From NCBI GenBank assembly GCA_947177925.1, contig CAMWWJ010000070.1, positions 1 through 11,963 of the forward strand: a DNA stretch of 11,963 bases. The letters run 5' to 3'. How positions within the stretch are numbered: position 1 is the first letter of the stretch; every line of letters begins with the position of its first letter. The notes under the pieces are model-generated. The model worked only from the letters and a program-made list of their open reading frames with translations, made no database searches and was not told the origin of the DNA. Both the position numbers and the translations under genes were made by a program. This stretch comes from an uncultured Lachnospiraceae bacterium (GTDB lineage: Bacteria > Bacillota > Clostridia > Lachnospirales > Lachnospiraceae). Positions 6,972-11,963 of the stretch are shown here, piece by piece.

Positions 6972-7592
6972 TTAACAGCTTTTTAAATACAATTCATTTA
7001 CATAGGGCCAGTTTACAAGGCTGAACCAGTTTTGTACATATTCCGCTCTGCGGTTCTGATACTGGAGATAGTAAGCGTGTTCCCACACATCCAGATTCAG
7101 GATTGGCTTGATGCCCTTTGCAATAGGGGTGTTCTGATTGGGCAGGTTGATGATCTGCAGGGAGCCGTTTTTGCTGATGAGCCAGGCATAGCCGGAGCCG
7201 AATTGTCCCATGGCGGCAGCAGTGAATTTCGTAACAAATTCTTCATAGGTTCCGATATCCCTGTTCATGGCAGCTAAAAGCTCTCCTTCCGGCTTTAAGT
7301 TCTTTTCCGGAGTCATGCAGGCAAAATAAAGATTGTGGTTGTAGACTCCGCCGCCGTTATTTTGAATTCCTGTCTGAAGAGACTTTGGAAGACTGTCAAG
7401 CTGCATTAACAGATCCTCTAAGGAAAGGTTCTGTAAATTGGGATATCCGGCAAGGAGATTGTTAAGATTATCCACATAGGTTTTTAAATGCTTGTCATGG
7501 TGGAAGGTTAAAATTTCTTTCGAAAGCTCAGGTTCCAATCCGTCATAAGGGTATGGAAGAGGCTCCAAAGGAAATGGATAATGTTGTTTCAT
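6972..7592 (-). CDS. Superoxide dismutase, Fe/Mn family (Mn-type signature)
   Basis: The 206-residue protein is a full-length Fe/Mn superoxide dismutase, which converts superoxide to oxygen and peroxide. The four metal ligands are present: H31 (FHHDKH), H86 (VYNHNLYF), D168 and H172 (DVWEHAYYL). The second-sphere residues H35 and Y39 are also in place. G82, four residues before H86, and Q153 in LPNQNTP match the Gly/Gln pair typical of manganese enzymes rather than the Gln/Ala pair of iron enzymes; metal choice remains an inference. There is no signal peptide, so it is cytosolic. AAAGGAG (complement of 7601-7607) lies 8 nt upstream of the ATG. It is divergent from the 2Fe-2S/ASKHA gene across 122 bp. 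A -10-like TATACT (complement of 7622-7627) is present, but no good -35 was found. Confidence 0.95.
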   Translation of the reverse strand: MKQHYPFPLEPLPYPYDGLEPELSKEILTFHHDKHLKTYVDNLNNLLAGYPNLQNLSLEDLLMQLDSLPKSLQTGIQNNGGGVYNHNLYFACMTPEKNLKPEGELLAAMNRDIGTYEEFVTKFTAAAMGQFGSGYAWLISKNGSLQIINLPNQNTPIAKGIKPILNLDVWEHAYYLQYQNRRAEYVQNWFSLVNWPYVNELYLKSC

Positions 7593-7714
7593 ATACTGTG
7601 CTCCTTTCTGTTGCTTTTTTTAGTATATGCAAAAACGAAGAAAAAATCATAAATGAAATGGAAGAAATTTACTTTATGCCAGGGAGTAGTTGTGAAAAAT
7701 AAAAAGAGGGAAGA

Positions 7715-9298
7715 ATGAAAGAAACAGAGAAAATTCAGGTAACGCTTATTGAAGGTGAAATAAAAACATTGCATTGGTTAAAAAAAGGGAGCAGTCTTTT
7801 TGAATTGTGGAGCAAAAGGGAGGGCGCCTTTTTTTCGGGATGCGGCGGAAAGGGTCTGTGCGGCAGATGTCGGGTGCGCTTTTTGAAAGGGACGGTATTG
7901 CCGGGACATGGTGACAGAGCCATCTTTACACCAGAGGAATTACGAAAGGGATTTCGCCTTGCCTGTCTTTCAAAACCAATAAGTGATTGTGAAATAGAGC
8001 TTCATTTTCCAAAAGAAAAGCAGATAAGTGTTGTGACAGAAGTGTCATCCATAAACAAAAACAAGCGGGGAGATGCAGGGAAATTGCTCGTGGATCATAA
8101 GGAAGATACAATAATCGCCATAGATTTGGGAACCACTACCATTGCCATGGAGTTAAGGGGGATAATGACCAATCAGGTCTATGATACCTTTTGCGAAATC
8201 AATCCTCAGAGAAGATATGGCGCTGATATCATATCCAGAATCCAGGCATCGAATCATAGTCAGGAAGAGAAAGAGAGCTTAAAGCGGATTGTCAGGAACT
8301 CTTTGGAAAAGGGCATACATCAGTTTCTTAAGACAGTGGAAAAAGAAAAATTATGTAAACCAAGGGCCGCCTATCTTTCCGGAAACACGCCCATGGGACA
8401 GCTTTTCATGGGGCATTCGGTAGAAAAGCTGGGAAGATATCCCTTTCTGCCTGAAAATATAGGCAGACAGGAAACAAGCCTTTTGGGAATCAAAACGATT
8501 GTCATGCCCGGAATTTCAGCATTTGTAGGGGGAGACATTGCGTCGGGCCTGTATTATGTCTGGAATCAGGGAGGCTTTTGTAATGAAAAAGCCACACTTT
8601 TTATTGACCTTGGAACGAATGGGGAAATGGCAATAGGCAGCGGCAGAAAAATACTGGTGACGGCAACGGCAGCAGGTCCTGCCTTTGAAGGCGGCAGCGG
8701 GGAGACCATTATGGGGGCCGACCTGATAGCATGTCTGGATGAATTGAAGAAGCAGGGAATTCTGGATGAGACAGGCCTTTTAAAGGAGCCATGGTTTGAA
8801 GAGGGGGTACGCATAGGAGAGGCAGTGCTTAGGGGAAAGGATGTGCGGGCGCTGCAGATGGCAAAAGCGGCGGTATTTGCAGGAATCTGCATTTTAATTG
8901 ACCGATTTGGACAGCAGATAGAGGATATTGACAAGGTATATCTGGCAGGGGGATTTGGGTATTATTTAAATGTGAAGAGCGCAGTAGCAATAGGGTTGAT
9001 TCCTTCAGAGCTTGCGGGCAAGGTAACTGCTGTTGGAAATACTTCTTTGGCAGGAGCATTTCTTTATGGGAAGGACTGTATTGAAAATGCGGATGAAGGA
9101 AAAAATGAGCAGGAAAATAATGGAATAGAAAGAAAAAATCCAATGGATGAGCTGGAAAAGCTGATTGGAAGATGCGGGAAACTGAATTTGGCAGAAGAGG
9201 AGCAGTTTCAAAAGCTTTACATGAAGTCAATGGAATTAAAGCCATTAGGATATGAGGAAACAAAAAAAGAATTGGAGCAGGAAAGAGAAACGGAATGA
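7715..9298 (+). CDS. 2Fe-2S ferredoxin/ASKHA protein, corrinoid-activator (RACE, DUF4445) type
   Basis: The 527-residue protein has an N-terminal 2Fe-2S domain with ligand pattern C43-x5-C49-x2-C52-x31-C84, then an ASKHA-fold ATPase: phosphate loops DLGTTT (from D137) and DLGTNG (from D298), with VYLAGGFGYYL near residue 410. This layout defines the activators that use ATP and an electron to reduce inactive Co(II) corrinoid on methyltransferases. No corrinoid protein or methyltransferase lies in the window, so the target is unknown and the annotation rests on architecture. After residue 455 comes a polar, Glu/Asn-rich linker, then a tail (NLAEEEQFQKLYMKSM) like the usual family C-terminus. 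It is cytosolic. GAGGG (7706-7710) precedes the ATG closely. Its last codon overlaps the MBL gene by ATGA, indicating coupling. Confidence 0.85.
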   Translation: MKETEKIQVTLIEGEIKTLHWLKKGSSLFELWSKREGAFFSGCGGKGLCGRCRVRFLKGTVLPGHGDRAIFTPEELRKGFRLACLSKPISDCEIELHFPKEKQISVVTEVSSINKNKRGDAGKLLVDHKEDTIIAIDLGTTTIAMELRGIMTNQVYDTFCEINPQRRYGADIISRIQASNHSQEEKESLKRIVRNSLEKGIHQFLKTVEKEKLCKPRAAYLSGNTPMGQLFMGHSVEKLGRYPFLPENIGRQETSLLGIKTIVMPGISAFVGGDIASGLYYVWNQGGFCNEKATLFIDLGTNGEMAIGSGRKILVTATAAGPAFEGGSGETIMGADLIACLDELKKQGILDETGLLKEPWFEEGVRIGEAVLRGKDVRALQMAKAAVFAGICILIDRFGQQIEDIDKVYLAGGFGYYLNVKSAVAIGLIPSELAGKVTAVGNTSLAGAFLYGKDCIENADEGKNEQENNGIERKNPMDELEKLIGRCGKLNLAEEEQFQKLYMKSMELKPLGYEETKKELEQERETE

Positions 9299-10014
9299 AG
9301 GTAACTTATTTGTATCACAGTGGATTTTTGGTGGAGCTGGAAGAGCATATTTTGTTGTTTGATTATTATAAGGGAGAGCTGCCGGAATTTTCAAAAGAAA
9401 AAAACATCTACGTGTTTGCCAGCCACAAGCATAGGGATCATTTTGATTTTTCTATTTTTAAGTTTTTTCACCAATATGAAAATATTCATTATTTTTTGGG
9501 AAGTGATATTCGATTGAGTGACAGATATTTGGAACGAAAAGGTGTTTCCGCAAAAGTAAAGGAAAAGCTTACCAATTTAGGAGCCGATAGGAGCCTGAAG
9601 CTTCCGGATATAGAGATAAAGACTCTCCGGTCTACGGATGCCGGAGTGGCCTTTTGTGTTTTTTGCGAAGGAAAATCCATTTACCATGCAGGTGATTTGA
9701 ATAACTGGCATTGGGAAGGCGAAACAGAAGATTATAATAACAGAATGCAGGCAAATTATGAAAAGGAAATTGATAAGATTGCGGGAACTCATTTCCATGC
9801 TGCCTTTGTTCCCTTAGACCCAAGACTGGAAAAGGCTTATGGCTATGGAATGGATTATTTTCTCAAGCGTGCCGGAGATGGGTGTGATTACATATTTCCC
9901 ATGCATATGTGGGAAAAATATGAATATATTCATTTCTATTTAGAAACAGAGATTGGAAAAAAGTTTGCCGGTAAAATCGTAGATATCGGAGAAAAAAAAG
10001 AAACGAGCATTTGA
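9295..10014 (+). CDS. MBL-fold metallo-hydrolase
   Basis: The 239-residue protein has the metallo-beta-lactamase fold signature: H44-x-H46-x-D48-H49 (SHKHRDHFD), D134 in YHAGD and H204 in FPMHMWE, enough to bind two metal ions. The opening MKVTYLYHSGFLVELEEHIL and the short length resemble UlaG-like or RNase Z-related MBL proteins of unknown substrate rather than true lactamases; there is no signal peptide. Its ATG (9295) overlaps the TGA of the ASKHA gene in ATGA, so it is translated from the same mRNA and may act with it, although no known pathway links the two. No strong terminator follows; only a weak AAACGA/TCGTTT pairing at 10001-10034 was seen. Confidence 0.88.
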   Translation: MKVTYLYHSGFLVELEEHILLFDYYKGELPEFSKEKNIYVFASHKHRDHFDFSIFKFFHQYENIHYFLGSDIRLSDRYLERKGVSAKVKEKLTNLGADRSLKLPDIEIKTLRSTDAGVAFCVFCEGKSIYHAGDLNNWHWEGETEDYNNRMQANYEKEIDKIAGTHFHAAFVPLDPRLEKAYGYGMDYFLKRAGDGCDYIFPMHMWEKYEYIHFYLETEIGKKFAGKIVDIGEKKETSI

Positions 10015-10044
10015 AAAAATATTTATTATCGTTTTCCTGTCTGT

Positions 10045-10072
10045 ATAATTTCAGAAAAATTCCTCATACTAA
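10045..10072 (+). promoter_or_regulatory. Possible sigma-E (mother-cell) promoter of the coat genes
   Basis: ATAATTT (10045-10051), 13 bp, then CATACTAA (10065-10072) fits the sporulation sigma-E pattern (ATA-type -35, CATA-type -10), matching CATACAAT at 6 of 8 positions. Transcription would start near 10079, just before GTAGGAGGTG (10087-10096). A TATAAT at 10044-10049 is an alternative sigma-A -10 but lacks a good -35. Confidence 0.4.
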
Positions 10073-10101
10073 CAGTGTAAAAAAACGTAGGAGGTGCCAA
10101 A

Positions 10102-10287
10102 ATGGCTAATATTTCTGAATTGGAACTTCAAAATCTCCGTCATTTAATCGGTGGCTATGATACGACCAGCTGCAAGATGGAAGAGTATGCAAAATGCTGT
10201 CAGGACGGACAAATCAAACAATTTTTCGAAAAAGGTGCTCAGACTGCAAAGCAGAATAAGCAGGCACTTATGAAATTTTTGCAGTAA
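10102..10287 (+). CDS. Small coat-associated helical protein (CotF-operon partner)
   Basis: This 61-residue protein (MANISELELQNLRHLIGGYD...) is predicted helical and contains two cysteine spots, C24 in TTSCKMEEY and C33-C34 in AKCC. Its pattern of helices with 'EEYAKCCQDGQIKQFFEKGA' resembles the first half of ferritin-like CotF proteins, and short proteins of this kind often precede cotF in Clostridia. It is too short for a firm family call. TAGGAGGTG (10088-10096) gives a strong ribosome site 5 nt from the ATG. The second coat-like gene begins 14 nt after its stop, so both share one transcript. No membrane segment is present. Expression in the mother cell during sporulation is inferred from the neighbour and the promoter. 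Confidence 0.7.
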   Translation: MANISELELQNLRHLIGGYDTTSCKMEEYAKCCQDGQIKQFFEKGAQTAKQNKQALMKFLQ

Positions 10288-10301
10288 GGGGGAGAAAAAC
10301 G

Positions 10302-10562
10302 ATGCAAATGCAGGAAAAAACAATGGTAGCTGATACTTTAACAGGAATTAACGGAGAACTGGTACGTTTTGCGGAAATGATTCCACAGACCGAAAATAAA
10401 GAATTAAAGGATACACTGAAACAGTTCCGTACTGCCTGTGAATCCTCCCAGGAGCAGCTTTATCAAATGGCAAGGGAAAAATCCTATTATGTGCCTGCTG
10501 CAAAAGCGACTCAGGAAGAAATCAGTCATGTAAAATCCTTATTTACTCAGGGGACTCTGTAA
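10302..10562 (+). CDS. CotF-like spore coat protein
   Basis: The 86-residue protein has the features of CotF-family coat proteins: MQEKTMVADTLTGING at the start, then a helical body (ELKDTLKQFRTACESSQEQL) and the characteristic YQMAREKSYYVPAAKATQEEI close to the end. These proteins form a small helical bundle and are found in the spore coat of Bacillus and Clostridia; they are made late in sporulation. GGGGGAG (10288-10294) is 7 nt upstream of the ATG and overlaps nothing. It is the second gene of a two-gene unit and is followed at once by a strong terminator. Compared with B. subtilis CotF it is short, covering one domain, which is usual for clostridial members as I recall them. Confidence 0.85.
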   Translation: MQMQEKTMVADTLTGINGELVRFAEMIPQTENKELKDTLKQFRTACESSQEQLYQMAREKSYYVPAAKATQEEISHVKSLFTQGTL

Positions 10563-10577
10563 ATTATTAGAAAAAGC

Positions 10578-10619
10578 GGGCTGCATGGATCTAGCGGATA
10601 CATGCAGCCTGATTTTTTT
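10578..10619 (+). terminator. Rho-independent terminator of the coat operon
   Basis: GGCTGCATG (10579-10587) pairs with CATGCAGCC (10601-10609) around a 13-nt loop, followed by TGA and seven T's (10613-10619). Confidence 0.9.
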
Positions 10620-10641
10620 GATGGGGGATGGCTGAGCGGAC

Positions 10642-10868
10642 GCAACAGCGGGATGAGAGTGGATTTGCTTCTGTGTTTTTGATGACGTTTTTCCTAAACA
10701 GCCTTGGGAAGGTTGTGGAAGCCGGTCGGGTCGTCATATAGCGCCCTCCATGGCGCGATATGACTAAAATTGCCGTCCGTGGCAATTTTCCCCTAGGTTT
10801 CTAAAAGGCTGTTAAGGAAAAACGTCATCAAAAACAATGAAGCAAATCCACTCTCATCCCGCTGTTGC
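10642..10868. repeat. Large structured inverted-repeat element with two internal hairpins (MITE-like, unnamed)
   Basis: The left arm (10642-10705) and right arm (10805-10868) are 64-nt inverted copies, complementary at 61 positions; mismatched pairs are 10672/10838, 10673/10837 and 10696/10814. The 99-nt centre has two more hairpins. Hairpin 1: GTCATAT (10733-10739) with ATATGAC (10758-10764), then GCGCC (10741-10745) with GGCGC (10752-10756). Hairpin 2: AAAATTGCC (10766-10774) with GGCAATTTT (10781-10789). Both close on a GCC-N-TCC-N-TGGC loop. No target-site duplication is evident and I see no credible gene inside. It lies between the coat-operon terminator and the XRE-gene terminator, so neighbours should not transcribe it. 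It could be a non-autonomous mobile element, a structured RNA or a DNA cruciform. Confidence 0.85.
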
Positions 10869-10965
10869 TGTTTTATCACAGGCTATACCTTTAAAAAGAG
10901 ATTGTTTGTTTTCAACCATTTTTATACCTCGTTCTCTCTGTGCTGTGATTGGTAGTTGCTGAAAA

Positions 10966-11011
10966 TAAAAAGGTAGCTGATTTTTCGTTAAGATAAATCG
11001 CTACCTAAAAA
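10966..11011 (-). terminator. Terminator of the XRE regulator gene
   Basis: AGGTAGC (10971-10977) pairs with GCTACCT (11000-11006), and GATTT (10979-10983) pairs with AAATC (10995-10999), with a 1-nt bulge at 10978. On the minus strand the stem is followed by TTTTTATTTT. It ends 17 nt past the XRE stop codon. Confidence 0.85.
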
Positions 11012-11022
11012 GTAGAGCAGTT

Positions 11023-11532
11023 TTATACTTTCTTCCGTGTCAAGAAAATTCCAACGATTGCCATTATAAGGATAATAGGCGCTAACCTGACAAACAACCA
11101 TTCAAATGTGTGAAAAGCTGCTCCGAAAACGGCGGTTTCAGGGTCACTATAATTCCAACCTAAGTAAGGACTATTTAATCTTATTAAGACCGCAGAAATT
11201 GTTACTATAACCATACACAATGAGATAAGTAGCCAATGAAACGTTTTTCGTATCGTGGACTTCCTTTGTGCGAGCTGTAAGTTTATAATCTCCAGTTTTT
11301 CAGAAATCGCTTTTAAGTCATCAACCTTCGATTCAATAACAGTTTCTCCAAGCAAAGTGCTTACGGGTGTTTCAAGCACCTCTGATATGCAGATCAACAT
11401 ATCAGAATCAGGAACTGACAATCCTCGCTCCCATTTAGAGAGTGTTTGTCGCACCACATTCAGCTTGATAGCAAGCTCTTCTTGCGAAAGTCCTTTTGAT
11501 TTTCTGATTGCTTTAATGTTTTCGTTTAACAT
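11023..11532 (-). CDS. Membrane-anchored XRE/HTH-type transcriptional regulator
   Basis: The 169-residue protein opens with an XRE (Cro/CI-type) helix-turn-helix, residues 3-60, including GLSQEELAIKLNVVRQTLSK and WERG. A short helical linker (65-95) leads to two hydrophobic segments (about 99-119 and 143-165) and ends in RKKV, so the DNA-binding head should face the cytosol from the membrane. HTH plus C-terminal membrane helices is a common Firmicutes arrangement of unknown signal; the target genes are not evident. AAAGGAG (complement of 11543-11549) precedes the ATG by about 10 nt. The gene is monocistronic with its own terminator, and the palindromes in its promoter suggest autorepression. 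Confidence 0.85.
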   Translation of the reverse strand: MLNENIKAIRKSKGLSQEELAIKLNVVRQTLSKWERGLSVPDSDMLICISEVLETPVSTLLGETVIESKVDDLKAISEKLEIINLQLAQRKSTIRKTFHWLLISLCMVIVTISAVLIRLNSPYLGWNYSDPETAVFGAAFHTFEWLFVRLAPIILIMAIVGIFLTRKKV

Positions 11533-11562
11533 TAGGGATGATCTCCTTTCTTTTATTCGTTA

Positions 11563-11601
11563 ACACTAGTGTATGAGGAACTGCCTGTTGCTACAAGCAA
11601 C
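11563..11601 (-). promoter_or_regulatory. Promoter of the XRE gene with two palindromes
   Basis: On the minus strand TTGTAG (complement of 11591-11596), a 17-bp spacer and TACACT (complement of 11568-11573) form a sigma-A promoter. A perfect palindrome ACACTAGTGT (11563-11572) covers the -10, and GTTGCT/AGCAAC (11587-11592 with 11596-11601) flanks the -35. XRE repressors often bind such dyads, so autorepression is likely. Confidence 0.6.
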
Positions 11602-11729
11602 GCATATTAACATTCAGGTTTTATAGTAATATGCTGTCTGGTATGTTGGCGAGGAAGAACTAAAGCCTGGCAAATTATTCTTTTTAATAGTATTATGCTT
11701 AAAGAACTTTAATATATATACTGCATTTG

Positions 11730-11963
11730 TTACATATATTTTCTTATCACATCATCACTCCAAATATGAGCCTCGATATATCTTTCGGGTCCATATTTTC
11801 CATCATTTACTTTTGAACTGAAAGTTGGATGAGAATCTCCATACGTGAAGGAATGGTGCTTTTATCAAATTCTTCTATACTAATTTTAATAAAAGCACTG
11901 TTTTCAAACCAGGAAGCTCATTTTCCTCCAAAACAAATATAAATCATTGTATCATTAAAATGA
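11730..11963 (-). pseudogene. Frameshifted relic of an unidentified gene, running off the window end
   Basis: Reading the minus strand in different frames gives three pieces that join into one sensible protein: LEENELPG (near 11907-11931), then FENSAFIKISIEEFDKSTIP (near 11852-11908), then a 43-codon piece with HHSFTYGDSHPTFSSKV and KYGPERYIEAHIWSDDVIRK, stopping at TAA (complement of 11730-11732). At least two frameshifts separate them, and no piece has a usable start and ribosome site. I do not recognise the family. The 5' part may lie beyond the window. The rest of 11602-11729 shows no gene, only AT-rich sequence. Confidence 0.5.

Noticed and set aside
10591..10785. A 64-codon minus-strand frame (MPRTAILVISRHGG...) across the palindromic element
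   Set aside because: It lies entirely over the terminator and inverted-repeat DNA, has no ribosome site, and its codons are dictated by the hairpins; most likely a spurious frame.
10642..10868. The palindromic element as an insertion sequence or group II intron
   Set aside because: There is no transposase or reverse-transcriptase frame, no domain V-like hairpin and no evident target-site duplication; only a non-autonomous element remains possible.
10875..10949. ATCACAG (10875-10881) and CTGTGAT (10943-10949) as a further inverted repeat
   Set aside because: Seven bases over a 61-nt gap is within what chance gives in AT-rich DNA, with no other support.

Overview
The window looks like chromosome from a spore-forming, low-to-moderate-GC member of the Firmicutes/Clostridia, most likely Lachnospiraceae. 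This rests on strong AGGAGG ribosome sites, sigma-A promoters, a CIRCE/HrcA heat-shock operator, CotF-like spore coat genes, and small families (DUF4250, DUF4317) that I associate with this group. No rRNA, tRNA, CRISPR array, transposase or integrase was found. All calls come from reading the sequence by eye, without database searches.

Layout, left to right. (1) 1-956: a multi-pass ABC-2-type membrane protein, probably missing its true N-terminus. (2) 1107-4139: a heat-shock unit made of a sigma-A promoter, a perfect CIRCE operator, a 5' UTR of about 165 nt that can fold in alternative ways, clpB, a 57-residue DUF4250 gene 20 nt downstream, and a terminator. (3) 4222-5886: a MerR-type regulator with two membrane helices and a C-terminal zinc ribbon, overlapping a CPBP (CAAX/Abi) intramembrane protease gene; the promoter has the 19-bp spacer typical of MerR-controlled promoters. 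(4) 5887-6066: a near-consensus promoter overlapped by a palindrome, followed by a ribosome site but only an 8-codon reading frame, then a large hairpin terminator; this looks like the control region of a lost gene. (5) 6106-7608: a short DUF4317 gene with its own promoter, convergent with a Mn-type superoxide dismutase gene; they share a bidirectional terminator. (6) 7715-10014: a [2Fe-2S]/ASKHA protein of the corrinoid-activator (RACE/DUF4445) type, coupled through an ATGA overlap to an MBL-fold hydrolase. (7) 10045-10619: two small spore-coat-like genes behind a possible sigma-E promoter, with a terminator.

(8) 10642-10868: the most striking non-coding structure here. Two 64-nt inverted arms (61 of 64 positions complementary) enclose two further hairpins that share the same loop motif, GCC-N-TCC-N-TGGC. 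It carries no convincing gene and sits between two facing terminators; a MITE-like element or an undescribed structured repeat are the leading ideas. (9) 10966-11601: a membrane-anchored XRE regulator on the minus strand with its terminator and a promoter carrying two palindromes. (10) 11602-11963: a gene-poor end that holds a frameshifted minus-strand gene relic.

Taken together, the window is rich in stress and envelope functions (ClpB, SOD, two membrane-tethered regulators, an intramembrane protease) plus sporulation genes. The candidates for something new are the structured palindromic element and the MerR-ribbon/CPBP pair.
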